In this document: piece after piece, positions 13,217 through 26,638 of the stretch
Layout: the number at the start of each line of letters is the position of its first letter
Numbering within the stretch: the first letter of the stretch is position 1
DNA from: Pachypanchax playfairii
Lineage: Eukaryota > Chordata > Actinopteri > Cyprinodontiformes > Aplocheilidae
Assembly: GCA_006937955.1 (NCBI GenBank)
Contig: SSNP01000015.1
Coordinates: 551,597-615,596 of the forward strand
Direction: 5' to 3'
Length of the DNA stretch: 64,000 nt
The notes under the pieces: model-generated
Seen by the model: the letters and a program-made list of their open reading frames with translations, nothing else
Databases searched by the model: none
Told to the model about the DNA's origin: nothing
Made by a program: the position numbers and the translations under genes

Positions 13217-14064
13217 TATAACAATCTGAAATGTGTTGCATTAAAGGATTCCTTTGTAATATTAATATCATGTACCATGATATACCAATAAAAAATCGGA
13301 TTTAACTTGTGTTTCAATAAAAGAGTACCTGTTCTCAGGACTATTTGTTTAGTTTTTCATCTCACACAATGACAAACTACGAACAATAGAACCTTTAACT
13401 GTAGTTACAACTCTATAAACCTTTCAGATGACAGAAGAGGAAAGAGTCAGTCAATGGCATTGACTGACAGACCTTTCAGTCACTCAGCCCGAGGCAACCT
13501 ATTGCTCATTGACAACAGAAGAGCATAACCAAGTTACTTTAAACACTCATTCCAGCAAAGACAAGCAATTAGCATTTTCTGTGCAAAGCTTTGGCTGCCT
13601 TCCTGGGCACATAAACATATACACACATCCAGATTATTATAGGTATTTCAAAACACCCTTTGTGCTGCAATTGATGCTATTTAGGAGCTGATGGTTGTCA
13701 TGGTAATTACAGATCCAGTGTTCCTGCTACTGTCTGTGGCATAGCGAGAAAAAAAAAGTTTTTTTAAACAGTGATGGGATTAATTTAATCATTTTTATTC
13801 AACTACATTGTTGGATATCACTAGGTTTAAATGAGAATTATAACATAAGAGAAAAGAAAATAACTGCCAACAGAAGCCTAAATGGATATGTGCTGCAGAG
13901 AGAGCTCTGCTTGGAGAAGCTGTGGAGTGTGCTCCTTAATCTCTCTGCAGGTGGGTGAGCTGGAGGTGATTTTCCACCACAGCCTAATAGAGTTATTGTC
14001 GCATAATGACGTACTGCTGTGCGTGAATTATTTCTATCGCTGTGATTTTGTCTCCATCATTCAG

Positions 14065-14202
14065 GTGTGCCAGAAAAGCCAGAGATCAACGGCCTGACAA
14101 AGCCCGCCATGGAGGGGGACCACATCACCCTGACCTGCATCACTCAGGGCAGCAAGCCGGCTGCCGACCTGCGCTGGTTCAGAAATGAAAAGGAGGTCAA
14201 AG
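14065..14202 (+). CDS. cadm2: CADM2 exon, first half of Ig-like domain 2
   Basis: The exon is 138 nt, phase 1 to phase 1. It encodes (G)VPEKPEINGLTKPAMEGD, then HITLTCITQGSKPAADLRWF and RNEKEVK. The Cys in LTC is the B-strand cysteine of a C2-type Ig domain and the Trp in RWF is the core tryptophan. The acceptor is CCATCATTCAG|GTGTGCC at 14064/14065 and the donor CAAAG|GTGAGT at 14203. Ig2 is completed by the exon at 25592, 11.4 kb downstream. The second Cys of this domain lies in that exon. Confidence 0.95.
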
Positions 14203-15033
14203 GTGAGTCGCATCTTTATTTGCTTTGAAATGCATGCTGCCTGTGGCTACAGTGATGCTGGATGACATATATTATTTCATGTAAACACAGTCTCAAAGGC
14301 TTCAGGGTGAACGGTTATGATTGATTTAAAAAAATATTCTGAGGAATTGAGATTTGCTGTATTTCCTCAAATAAAAGGATATCTTAAAAAGTAGCAGGTC
14401 TTTAAAAAGAGACACTTTTATTTGAGACCAGCCATTATTTCTAATTATTCACATGATTAACTTTTAAATAAAAGTATTTTATGCTTGTTTCAGCAATTTT
14501 CCTCTTTTTCTCCCATATATGAGCAAACAAAAGTCCTTTCTTTAGCTTGAATTTAAATGACAAAACTCAATTTTCCATCTTTTTTCCTCCATTGAAACAA
14601 TTTGCGTCTAAATCACTGAACATTTTAAATGTCTCCCATGATTTTTTTTTTTATAGCACACTGTCACTCATGATTTATGATAATGACTTTTTAAAACACC
14701 CTGACAACTAAATTAAAATAATGGACATTAGTAACACAGCAGCAATAAAAGTTACAAGTTCTCAAACTACACATATCAAATTATAGTCTGTTCAGGATTT
14801 AGAGAAATCCACCTATTTTGGGGGTTTTTTTGTTTGTTTTTGCAGGAATTCTGTTGTGAACGGCAAACTTTATAGTGTGGCTCAGATAAATAAAGCAGCT
14901 CTGTTCTAAAATGTTACAAAACCTTTTTTTATTATCATAAAACACTTGTAATACTTTTTTCATTCAATTTAGTCATTTAAATTTGATCATTAGACTGTAT
15001 ATAATATCTAGAAACAGGAGCGTAACGTGAAAA

Positions 15034-15356
15034 CAAGAGCGCCTCCCAGTGGCTGGCTGCAGTACAGGCTTTAAGCCCCACCCCATCAATCTAAACAAAT
15101 GGGATCATTTTCCTAAAAAAAATAATAATAATACTACACAGATAATGTTTTCAATGTTTTGACTTCTGATGTTTTTACGTTGCTGATGCATGTTCAAATA
15201 TCCTAAAACATTCGGTTTTAATTAGTTGTTTGATGATTTTAAAACACTAGGACTTCATGCAGGGGAGGAGGCGGGACTTTCAGCTTCATGTCTCAAAACG
15301 CTGGTTCCAAAACTACAACATGGCAGCATCTAGAAAACATGATATTTTGGCTTCAC
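15034..15356. repeat. Interspersed repeat with 'CCCAGTGGCTGGCTGCAG' core, copy 1
   Basis: It shares with 21400-21480 and 27988-28262 an opening of the type GC(A/G)CC(C/T)CCYAGTGGCTG. This is followed by a pyrimidine-rich 'GCCCCACCCC' segment and 'AAACAAATGGGA'. The distal part also matches the 28-kb copy in theme (AGGCGGGACTTT against GGGCGGGACGTG, then ACATGGCAGCA against ATATGGCAGCA). I cannot name its class. Confidence 0.55.
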
Positions 15357-18300
15357 TTTTGTGCACTAGAAGAAAGCAGAGACGTTTCAGTCTGTTAGTT
15401 TGGCCTCAGACGATTACATAAACCTCTGGAGTTCTCGTCCAGCTGCTCTAAATCAGTAAACTACAAACCTCATTTCCTCTCCACTCCTGCTTTGCTTAAG
15501 CTGATGGAGTGTCTGCTTTGTAACCATTTGAATTAGACGACAGGATTTTGGGTCAGGACAGATACATACAAGGAAGAAAAATACCAAAAGTGATGAGATT
15601 AAGTCTTTGAGGAAGTAAGAAACAGATGTGACTCTGGATCATCACAAACACAACCTCAGAAAAACAGATTAAAACATAGAAGGCATAATGCAGTTTTTAA
15701 TATACATCTCTCTGTAAACAAATAATCTCCCAGTTACGTCCCAGAGACGGTTACATGAGCCATCAGTCAGCTGTTGCACATCCTAAATCCCTATTAATTG
15801 TCAAATTTGATTCAAGAGACTGATTTTGGATGCAAAATACAAACACAAGTCACGTTTTGTTATTCCACTGTTCCTGTACTGATACGAGTGATTAATAAAG
15901 CACAAAATATTTTTCCCTCTAACGGGGTGCATGATGTTTCACTTTCATTTACATATTCATACTCTTTTTCTTCTTTCTGCTCTCAAAGGCAACAATAATT
16001 CTTTCATTTATCTGACATGTTTATTCCAACAACTCCCTTTTTCTTTTTTGCTTCTACATGGACTTTTGTCTGTGTAACTTTTGTCATTTTTAAAATAATT
16101 TTCCTTTTAACATTGCACTTAACAATAATATGATATGAATTAATGTTAATTAAAAGAATCCTTTAGATGTTCTTATAACCAATTGCTAATTTTTGTAACA
16201 TTTTTTTTAACTTGTTTGTCTTTTTTCAGAAAAACTAGCAAAAACGTGCAATACACCAATTAGCAGCATGTGTGTTTCTCCTGACAGCCTCATTGTTTTC
16301 TCTCTTGGGTGATTATTTCTCCTCATTGCTGAAAGAAGCAAAATTGTGAGCCTGTTAGGACTTTCTGCTGTTGTCTTTATGTGTTTGTTACAAGTAAATA
16401 GACAGTGAGCGACATATGCAGCAGAGGAAAATGAAGGTGTTATATTAATGACTGTAACTTTAAGAAACTCCTGAGCTTGGCACAACTTTAAGTTTTATGC
16501 TTTATGCAATTTCTAACAGCTTAGACTGCGACTGTTGCTGATTTACTGGAGACATATGCACAGTTTCAGTTAATCTGCTTGATATTTGACAGTTTTGATT
16601 ACGGTAAAACTATAAATAAAAGTTACCATTCAATCAAATATGCAAATTATCTTGCTAGCATTAAGTCACAAAGTGTTTAATTATGTCTTAATTGTGTGTA
16701 AAACGTATCTTTATTTTATTCTTTGTTGCATTCTGAATGCCGGATGCTCATTTTAGTCACCGATCGTAATTTCGTTTCACAGGTCACCAAAATGTTCCCT
16801 TCAAAAATGTCATACACGCGAAAGCTAAACTCAGAAGATTCCAGACTTCTGCACTGACTCTGTGACTATTTTAAAGGAAGATCTGTCAATCCCTCAAGAA
16901 TGCCATTCACAGCTTGTCACCAACAGAGTCAGTTACTGGCTTTAAATATTGAATAAAAAACCTTAAAAAATGAATCCTTAATAATGCCTAAAGGTTGTGA
17001 ATCCTCTAGACTTTCCAGTTCTTGTTCAATTTACATCTTTTCTACCTATTTGAAGGACTTTTGTCATGTTTAATGCAAGTTGATTTTTGCTGCTGTTGGA
17101 CTCATTGAATATGGTCTTAAGTTTTTTTTTTGTTGAAATCATTGAAAAGCTGTCTCTCTCTCGATCTGCCATTACACCTTTTATACCCAAAAGCTTAAGT
17201 CCAAGCTGCTCAGTCTATCTGGCATTAAAGTTTCCCCGGTTTTAGATAAGCAAGGAGATATGAGCCAAATCAATATTGTTCTTCTACACAGTTTTAAACA
17301 GATATCAGTGTTATCGCTCAGTTTAATTACTTGGAAGATTATATTGAATCTGTGTCAGACTTAGTCAGAGTTGTCACAAGATCCCCTTTGCTTAAAAAAA
17401 AGAAAAGAAAGGAAAATGCCATGCTAATCTCACACACTGGATCTGAAGTTTCTGATATTACAATCACAAATATCACATCTAATCAGTCCAAATTCGAAAG
17501 CATTCCTAATGTAGATGTGCGCTTTATTATTTTCTAGCCTTGTCTGTTTATTTTCCTCCTAAAAAAGAAAAGTAGGAACAAACAATGTTTTAAAATGCCT
17601 GATTTTAGTGTTGAATGAAGCATTGATCTTTTGAATAATAGCACGTCTTTCCTGACAGGTTTTATATTAGCAGTTTGTTGCTTTGTGTGAAACATTGAGC
17701 CGACACATTCAGAAGCCGTTTGTTTCAGGAACAGGTCTGTTCTCAAGACTGTGATTGACACACAGAAACACACATTTACACATTAAGGTAGGGTTATCCA
17801 TTTCCAAACATTAAAACATCCTAAATTATACAACGGTATACAGTATTATCATCTGCATAGAAAGGCTCGCCATGGTTTCCTATTACTGCTTTTATTTAGA
17901 GTGTTTTAAATATCCCTAATACATATTTAATCCCATTTTCAGCAAAAAGCCAGTATTATTCTGGTTTTGCTATTGAAATACAACAATACAACAACTTCTG
18001 TAAGTATATAAAGTTATAAAATCAACATGTAATTTCTAAAGTTTTTGATGGAATGTTTTGCCCCACCAACACATTTGCCTTTTCAAGAAGTTGCACAGTA
18101 ATCTGCAAACTTTCAGTTGCAGACTCGATCCTAAGAAGTGGCACAGGAAGAAAAGCTCTCTTAAGGCACCTGGTTATATTTGTTCTTTATTTTTGCATCC
18201 TGATTTCTCCACTACAACAGTCACTTACGTCTGGTTCTAGCTTATATGCGCCACTTCTTTTAGTTGCCGTACAGTTAGTTGTTAGAGGAATAAAAGCTGC

Positions 18301-18694
18301 AAAATATTTTGAAAGACTTGGCTGATGCAAGTTGTGAGTTCTGTCATCAAGATCATTATAAGGTCATTTTATGAGGTTATGTAACTGTTAATGGAGCAGT
18401 CAATCTATTTAAATGTACCACATGCAGTCCACCTCCAGTCCCACCTCGAAGCATGACATAACTACCTACAACTAAACATGAGAAAAATTATCATTTGAAT
18501 ACAGAGCAGCAAAGTAAGAACTACTGACTGACATGAGTCAGCACCTGGGAAAAAAAGTCTCAGGGTATTTTTGAGTTGTATTAATCCGGACAATGTCCTA
18601 TCTGTTTACAAAGAGAGGGCGGGATTTATATTGTTTACTGCTGCCAGCCTCTAGGAGGCAAGTTGTTTGTTCATGTGCCTTGTTACTGTATTTG

Positions 18695-19237
18695 TTAAAG
18701 AGGCCTTTCCATTAAAAACGTTTTTTCTGAGGTTTCTGTTGAATATTTTAGCTCCACAGGTGTTCTTACCTTCATAGTGGGTGTGAAAACAGGTCAACAA
18801 CTTTCAGTTTTTATCTCTCAAACTACGCTGGTGGCGATAACACTCGAGTTCGAATGGCCTGCATCTGTCTCGTTACAACTCCTTTGTTTGTTAAATTTCG
18901 GCAGCTCCCGCAGTTGAGACCACACCTAGCATGCTGCTGGCTAAAAGCTGTAGCATAAGACATAGCTAACAGGAAGACACGATGTCTGACATTACCATGT
19001 GCAGCGGGGCAGGAAACAGTATACCTTGCTCTCATAGGCTAGTTTGTTAGCCAATCAGAGTCCAGCAAATTTGAATAATGAATAAGAACGAGCAGCTGAA
19101 TTTTAACGCAGACAGATTGAAAGGTCTGTTAATCAGTGTTTCCTAATGTTTTTTAGATATAACATGTTTCATATTACTGGTTAATACTTAAGAAATAACC
19201 ACAAAGTCCTGAAATTTGTATGAAATGGCCTCTTTAA
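18695..19237 (+). mobile_element. TTAA-flanked MITE 'AAAGAGGCC' family, copy 1
   Basis: It starts TTAAAGAGGCC and ends GGCCTCTTTAA, so the ends are inverted and flanked by TTAA, a piggyBac-type target. Body landmarks shared with copies at 28715 and 31777 are TGAGGTTTCTGTTGAATATT near the start and the ACCACAAAGTCCTGAAATTT block near the end. It is 543 bp and has no coding capacity. All three copies in the window are in the same orientation as the gene. Confidence 0.8.
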
Positions 19238-19900
19238 AGATCAGTACAGAGAAAATACAGCTTTGGGAAAGTCATCTGAAGAAGAGTTTACAGGAAGTAC
19301 ATTCTTCATTCTCTAAAATTTCAACTTATTTACACATGGGAATTAAATGTTGCTGCACGTTTTTAAGGGAGCTCTTAAACTAGTATAATGTATATTTTAT
19401 TATTTATCAGTTGACCTTTTAATCATGTTTCTTTACACAAACACATTTCTGTCTAATTATTCCACTTCTTTAAATTGAAGTGTGGCTTACTGTCTGTCTC
19501 CATTTTCACCAGCTGTGTGTGTACATAAATGCACGGGCAACGATGTGCATCACCTCAGTTGTATTTCAGTTTGTCGTAGTTTGACTTTTTCACTGTCAAA
19601 ACTGAAAATAAAAAAACAAGAATGAAAGCGAGTAAACACAAAGGGCAGCACATGTTAATACAGGACTATATGTGAGCACATGTAGGTGGAATGCACTTGA
19701 AGTGTTCATCATCCTGACAGGATCAGCGTGTGTACAATGTGAGAAACCATCTGACTGTGGGGCAACCATGCCGGGAATAAATGACAATTGTGACATATTG
19801 GTGTGGGATCTGTGGGAATAGAGAAGATTATATTACCAGCAGAGCCACTGGAGCAGTCCATCACCCATTCGTATGCAGTTAACAGACATCCTATGCTAAG

Positions 19901-19903
<3 letters not shown>

Positions 19904-19970
<67 letters not shown>
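19904..19970. repeat. (GT)n microsatellite
   Basis: An uninterrupted GT run of 67 nt, the longest microsatellite in the window. Both strands stay open through it, which produces spurious Cys-Val and His-Thr reading frames. Confidence 0.97.
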
Positions 19971-19972
<2 letters not shown>

Positions 19973-21399
19973 TTGTATATTTTTGTGCATGTGAGCAAAG
20001 CGGACAGATGGAGCAGACAGCCTGCATGTAAGGACATAAGCTTGTGTGTGCGTCTGTGTGTGTAGGGGAATCCAATATTTCTATTTCTCAGTCTCTTTGT
20101 CCCTCAGATCCCCTCAGTCTCCACCCAGTAATGATATATTTCTATCTCAGTTACGCACCATAACCCAGAGAGACCTCCTTGGATATCATCACATGTAGGA
20201 GTTGTTTACACACCGCTGAACCAAGGGGGGAGCTGTGCGAGACCAAGAAAGACGGAGATTAGATGAATATTTATTTCAAATAAGGGAGGGGATCTTTGCT
20301 ATCAGAATAGTATTATCATGCTCTCTGACCTAAACTGTAAAGGTTATTGCTTCATCATGTTGTGTGGTGGTAGCTCTATTCCAAAGGGGGCTTAAGGGAA
20401 AAAGAACAGATTTCATTCATATTCACTCACGGTCACATCCTTGTATTGTCAAACTTGTTAGTCAAGGACAGGGAACGATTACTTCTGACATACCTTTCTC
20501 TGTTTAAGGTCGCTGTCTGCTGACTTTCCAATCTGCTATCACTCAGGTCTGCCTGAAGAGTCATACAGTGACTGAGCAGCCTTTTGAAATAGTGCCGGCT
20601 ATTTCTTCATTTATGGGTAATTGTCCTGGCCTGCTGTGAGTAAGAGCAGAACAAGGAGGCCATCATTATTCTAAGATTCACCCCAGAAAGAGCTATTTGG
20701 CAAAGTGAAGAGGAGAGAGAGCTCCTGGAGTGTCTTTGAAAGAAGACGACGCAGAGGTTGATGAGACCGCAAGTGACATCGTGAACGCTAAAATAAGAAA
20801 TTCAAGCTTGAGAATTTAAAGAAGTTTTCTAGTTAAAAGTAAAATACAGCCACTTCGGCTGTATCTGACAACCTTGCTCGCACATTGCTTAAAAAAGTCT
20901 TTGTTGGGATTACATTTATACAACCCAGCTCGTCGGGATGGAGCAGATCAATGACCATTAAAGATGTAATTTCAAGATGGCTCCTGCAAGTCACAGTGGC
21001 ATGAATAAAAGATGGGTTAGTTGCACACACACATAAAACAATGCATATTTACCCTATCTATCCAGTTACATGTCTGTCACAAATAAAAAGCATGCATATA
21101 TATATACATGTGTACGATAAAAGACCTTTTGCAATCTGTTAGCTTCATGTTGGAAAAAATGAATAACAACACAAAGGAAAACATTCTTGACGGGGATTCA
21201 TAAATGAGCCATGAGCACATGACTTTTTCCCACATTGTCTGCACATTAAAAACATGTAAATTTCACACGTCAAACATTGCATCATTTATTTACTAGCTTA
21301 CGCGTTGACAGGATGTGAGTTTCATCTTGGTCCATTTGGTCAGTCACATCCATCGTTTCAACTGAACTGGAACAACACAGAAGGTACAACCAAAACAAA

Positions 21400-21480
21400 A
21401 CTAGCACCCCCTAGTGGCTGGCTGCAAGATACGTTTTAGTTTCTGCCCCCTTCTTGTATGAACTGGACATTCTCATTACT
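21400..21480. repeat. Interspersed repeat with 'CCCTAGTGGCTGGCTGCA' core, copy 2 (fragment)
   Basis: It matches the first ~60 nt of the 15-kb copy (GCACCCCCTAGTGGCTGGCT, then a CCCCCTTCTTGTATGAA segment). The remainder has decayed or was never present. Confidence 0.5.
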
Positions 21481-23320
21481 TACAAATAAATATACACCTT
21501 AGATGTGGATTCTTGCAGTTTTTACTTTCCAGATTTTCTTCAAATATGTTTAACTATAATTAGTTCTTTCATGTTTTGTTGTGCAGTACAGTGCTTTCCA
21601 CATCAACTGTAATTTCAAATATTTAATGAATAAATTACACTTTAATTGTATTAATGTTGCCTAGAAATACAGATGAATTCAGTAGCTCCTCCTTGTACTT
21701 TAATCAGTATCAGCAGTATATTTTCTTTGCATATTATACAATTCACTCTTTTCTATTTTCTGCATTTTTTGTTTTAGATCATGAAGACTACTTGCCTTTT
21801 ATTTAATAATATATAACACATTTTGATTTGATTGTGATGAACACATTAATATACTCAATTCATTTGATTAATGTCAAATTTCTGTGTCACAGGACATTTT
21901 AATCTATTGCGTAATTGCATTTTATGTTAATGCAGAGAGATCGGGGTGACATTCAAAGGTGGGAAAGTGACATAAGATGGAAATGGACTAAAAAAATGGG
22001 TTGATTAATCAACCGTTTAAACAGAAATTGAAAGATTAGTCAACTGCCAAACAAATCATTAGTTGTAGCCCTGGTCCATAGAATAGAGACATCTTATGTA
22101 CTCTTCCTCTGCTTTCTTTAAACTTGTCACCTTGAGTAAATAAAGCCATTTAGAAGGGTATCTAAATGATACTGATGAGCATGTGAACAAGTTATCCAAC
22201 TCGGCCTTCAAGAAGAAAGGATAAGACTGCAACAGCTCACCGTCTATGGCCATTAAGAGCAGCATAATGGAGGTGGGCCACCTGTCCATTTTTAAATGCC
22301 AAGGCACTGAAACTGACCGGCCTTCTCCTTTTTTGGATCAGAAAACCATTCTTATGAATCCACAGCAGACCCATCCAAGCTGTGAATTCTCAGGGAGTTT
22401 CATGTCAGTGAGGACACAATGGCGTAAAGCTGCCAAGCTCTGATAAAAACTCTCCCAACATCCAGACATGCTGGTCATCTTTTAGTAAAGCTTGCACTGA
22501 GCTGAACTCATTAAAAAACTAAATTTTACAACAGCTGCATAATTAAGTCTATAATCACACTGAACTGTAACTGTTGACAGTAAAAACAGTTTCCAGTTCC
22601 TCTTTACATTTTTAATTCTTAATGGTATTAAATTTACTGTTATTTGACTGACAAATTCTATCTTTCAGACTTGGTAAAATTCAATGCTGATGCAGATTTA
22701 AATGACAAAATATCATTTTCTTTGCAGACAGTATTTACAGTGAAATTATTTCAAAGTGTTAAGCTGAGCTGTTTAGACAAGTCAAGAGAAGAAAGTGCCA
22801 GCAGTCTGAGCTCCCTCAGCGCTGCACTGCAGCCAGAATAAGTGAGAAGATAGTGGAGGGTATCATATATCATCTCTAATGGAACTGGAGCCATCCTGTA
22901 TTATTCTTGTTCTTTTTTTAGTTTAGTTTTAAATAACTCAAGTGACATGAAACAACATGGATACTTGGCAAATACTTTCATATTAAAATAATAATTATTG
23001 GTTATAGATCCTCATTGTCCCCGCCCACAGAAAGATTGCATGTTACTTATTTCATTGTTCCCACATTCTTTATATGTAGCCCTTCTGACTAGGGTTACTT
23101 GAGTAGTACTTGGCTATTTGGTTAAGTTGCCGTAGTTTAGTAGTACTGGGCATCTTACGCATCTCTGCCATTTTCTCATCAAGGTGGTCTGATTCCCCAA
23201 AACCTGATGCAGACCTCGTGTAGCCAGATGACATCTGAGTCGTACATTTCATTGTCTCTCATTGCTCTACGGAGTATGCAGTGGCTCAAAGGGGTATTGA
23301 TCAAGGACTTGAAGTTGGCA

Positions 23321-23394
23321 TTTTGCAGGGATTTGAACCTGGATCCCTTGAGTGCAAGTCAGGTGACTTTACCTATTGAGCTATCCCGTCATGT
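23321..23394 (-). repeat. tRNA-like head of a SINE (minus strand)
   Basis: Read on the minus strand, GACGGGATAGCTCAATAGGT resembles a tRNA 5' half with an A box. CAGGTTCAAATCCCTG further on is a good T-arm with B box. The expected 3' acceptor strand complementary to GACGGGA is missing (CAAAATG is there instead), so this is not a folded tRNA gene. It is more likely the promoter head of a tRNA-derived SINE whose body would extend toward lower coordinates, to about 23085. Confidence 0.5.
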
Positions 23395-25591
23395 CAGACA
23401 AGAACCCAGGTGTAGCCCGTGCAAAGAGGCCCCTAGGACAATCCAGCATGTAACTGCAGTGTGTAAGATGCTGACAGTTGAATATAGTTTAATATATTCA
23501 GGCAAATATAAGATAGTTATTTGACTTGAGATATAATAATATAAAAAAAATGAAAACTAAAAATAATAATATCAAACTAATACTAAATACTTTATAAAAA
23601 AGTCGAAAAAACATGAACAAAAATGAAGCTAAACTCTTTTGCTGATAAATTGAATAACATAATTAGAATTCATCTGACTAAACGCTTTTCTACATTTGTA
23701 ATAAGTTAATAAATTAAATTATGCACCGCTTTAAGAAATGACTTGTCACATTATTCAAATTAAAATACCAGCATTTAATGAAAGCAATTAAGTCAACTAC
23801 CCATTAACTGTTACAGTGACCTTGAATACAAGAGATCACAAAAACAATGAACACCACAACAGAGATTATTGGTTAAAACTTCATAGAAGTAGAAGAAAAC
23901 AATAATGGAAAAAAGTCTAATTATTCTGATGAAGAGATAAACAGTCAAGAAGAGGCATTTATAATGAGCAAGCTTTAATAACATAAATGATATAGATGTT
24001 TTTGTCTTAAAGCTTTCCTTGAGTCCTCTTTATTTTTACTCTCCTACATCTCCTGCAGTTTCGTCTTTATAAAGAAATCCATCCATATTCTCTTTCTGTT
24101 GTTGATTGGATGGATGTTGCAAACACTGCAGACCTGTCAGTCATTCATCTCTTGGGGAGGCATTCGCATTGTCTCAGTTGGAGGAAGTGGTTGAGCAGAA
24201 TAGTTGATTGGCAGAATTTAGAGGTAGAAGAGACAGTAAGGAGGGATGTATAAAGTAGAGCAGCTGAGCAGAGAGGAGAGGAGGGATGCAGAGTGTAAAT
24301 AGTCTCTTTAGGAAACACAAACAAGTGGTCATCATGAAAAGAACATTGTTCATATGGTGGGCTGGTATTGTCTTCAGTTTGTTATGATTTACATTTTTTT
24401 AAATGGAGAAAATACTTTGTTTTTCATAGAAGAGTAAAATGAATGTGGAGGGAAGGCCAGCATATTGGTTTATTTTAAAATCAGACTCAATTTGGCCTTA
24501 AGTAAAAGATTTAATAACTTTGTATTGTTGGTTAAATAGATGAAACTCCATCTAGTGATTCACAGGACCATTTAAGCAACACAGGACACTCTTACAAGAT
24601 TTTGTAAAGGATGTCATCTCGAGGACAATTTGACAGGAAAAGGGAAAATCAATAGTGCAGGAGACCAATTTCTGACCTCCTGGTGAGAGCGAGGAGGTCA
24701 TGGCACCCCAATCTTACCCATTTGACTTCTTTAAAGTCGATATCATTAGGGAGGCAAATGAGGCAAAAAAGGGAAAGATGTAATCAAGACATATGCCAAA
24801 CTTCAGGAGATTATGCAGATAATTTGAGCGAGCCATGTTGGCAGTGATTGGGATGCTGATGGGCAAAGAAATGCTGATGAGCAGGTTGGTTAGGAATCAA
24901 GGCAGGTGTTGCCAGGCTCTCCCTAACAACACATTTATCAAATGAATAGGTATAATAATACTTAGCTAAAGGCAAATAGCTGACCAGCACAGGTTTTTTC
25001 TCCCTAATGGGTTTGGAAATGTTTTGTAGGAAAATTAGAGGAAGAAGTGAAGTGCATTAAAATGTTTGAATGAGTTATGCCACAGCATATCAGAGAAGAA
25101 AAGCCCAGAGATGGAAACTGGGAAAGGTGTGATCATAATACATTTTTAACAGGCATATTGTATTCATGGAGTCCCAGCCTAAAGGAAAAAAGTTTTTAGC
25201 AACATCAAGGAAGGTGAATTTTAAAAATCAAAAACAAAAGCATTATTATCATGAGGGACAAGCAGCCATTTGTAAAGAATCTATGCATGGAATGCTTTTC
25301 ATTGACCGTCACTTTTATTCTTTTGTTTTTTGTGTAAAACTTGTTTTAGTAGAGAACAATGTTGTTTTGAGCGTAAACCTGGTGACAGTTAAGGTAATTT
25401 GAAGTTGAATGCATTAAATAAAGCCCCTTAATCTTTAATGTACAGATAACATCCTGGTAAAGTATGTGCTTTATAAGTTTGTCCCAATCAAACTGTAGAG
25501 TGCATACATGGCTACACGTTGATATATGGCCATCATTGAACCAGCAAGACAAATGCACTTCATTGCTGATAGTGTACAACTTTCTTTAAAG

Positions 25592-25753
25592 GTGCCAAAG
25601 AGGTGAATGCGAGTGGGAAGACATTTACAGTGCGGAGCTCTCTGCAGCTGAACGTGGACAGAAATGATGATGGAGTGGCATACACCTGCAAAGTGGACCA
25701 CGTGGCACTCAAACAGGCACCACAGCAAGCCACCGAAGTACTGGAGGTCCACT
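25592..25753 (+). CDS. cadm2: CADM2 exon, second half of Ig-like domain 2
   Basis: The exon is 162 nt, phase 1 to phase 1. It reads (G)AKEVNASGKTFTVRSSLQ, then LNVDRNDDGVAYTCKVDHVA and LKQAPQQATEVLEVH. DDGVAYTC is the F-strand signature that closes Ig2. NAS is a possible N-glycosylation site. The acceptor is TTTCTTTAAAG|GTGCC and the donor CACT|GTGAGT at 25754. By memory, mammalian CADM2 is about three residues longer between the KEIK and KTFTV blocks. A small deletion or a shifted acceptor near 25592 could explain this, and an upstream acceptor cannot be fully excluded. Confidence 0.94.
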
Positions 25754-26638
25754 GTGAGTGTACATCAACAAGCACGTGCACGATGAAGTTAATATGACAA
25801 AAGTATATACCTGGTTGAAAGCTACCTTTATGCTGGTAGAAGGTTAGTGTGGTGACCTTTACTAAAGATAATCTCACAGTCATCATTTAATGCAATTTAG
25901 TACTGGATAATCAACCTGCCTAAAGTTAAAAACCTGACAGAACTTGGATAGACTTTGCAGGGTCTTGAGATCCTTAAGAACACATTAAGAATTCATTGGA
26001 CCCCATAGAGTAGATAGGGTCAGCAATAGCATTCGGCATGTCCAAAACAACTGTTTTGGGGTTTTTATCTGTAGTGACAGTGTACTGGGGTCATGGGTCG
26101 ACCATTAGGGAGCATATTTGCAGCATATCCATGATATGTGACCTGTGTGCAATGACCAGAGGCTGAAGCAGGACTCATGCCTTGACTATGCCCCCATCAC
26201 ACAAGGACCAATGTACTAACATTGCGTTTTGTAGCATGTAGCTGCAGCCTGATTGAGAGTTTTGCCACTGTGGGGCCCAGAGATTGGTGCGATGATGGGC
26301 ATACACGGAAGGTTTTTCTTCACCATTTCCTAAATTCAAGACGCTTTCCTGTACCCACATCAGCTCACTCCAACAACAATCCTGTTTAGTGAGATTTTAG
26401 AGCATAGCAACATCATGTTTGCTACTGATAGTGGTTTTTGCTCATGGTTAAACGAGCAGGAGCTGAAAATGTATTAGAATTACTTTAATACAGTTAGGAA
26501 TGCACAGGAATCCTTGTCATTTGAAATGATGTTCAATATTATTAAAGACTGTCTATCAGATAAAGAAGATCTGAAAAGATCCTTTTGTCAGTATTGAACT
26601 GAATTATGTCTACTGAGCTGAAACTCAATCTGTCCTAG
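25754..26638 (+). other. Intron between Ig2 and Ig3 exons
   Basis: An 885-bp intron. I see no repeat that I can name and no coding signal. It ends CTCAATCTGTCCTAG at the acceptor (26638). Confidence 0.85.

Larger units (their letters stand above)
9111..14064 (+). other. Intron between the Ig1 and Ig2 exons
   Basis: A 4954-bp intron. It carries a large palindromic element (10820-11539) and a pogo/Tigger-like remnant (12415-13216). The interval 10330-10650 is free of recognisable repeats and rich in TAAT-type motifs, so it could be a conserved non-coding block; this is a guess. The stretch 9480-9890 resembles repeat DNA but I cannot assign it. The 3' end is CCATCATTCAG at the acceptor. Confidence 0.85.
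14203..25591 (+). other. Intron inside Ig domain 2
   Basis: An 11.4-kb intron. Recognised contents: two copies of a repeat marked by a 'CCCYAGTGGCTGGCTGCA' core (15034-15356 and 21400-21480), a TTAA-flanked MITE (18695-19237), a long GT microsatellite (19904-19970) and a tRNA-like SINE head (23321-23394). The interval 20480-20780 looks unique and might be conserved non-coding DNA. I recognise nothing in 16000-18690 or 23520-25580 beyond AT-rich sequence. The intron splits the two cysteines of Ig2. Confidence 0.85.

Noticed and set aside
19709..19994. His-Thr and Cys-Val repeat proteins on both strands
   Set aside because: Artefacts of the GT microsatellite at 19904-19970.
23321..23394. Functional tRNA gene on the minus strand
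   Set aside because: The T-arm is good, but the acceptor stem does not pair; a SINE head is more likely.
25560..25886. 108-codon minus-strand open frame
   Set aside because: Antisense of the Ig2 exon, whose sense frame is clearly the coding one.
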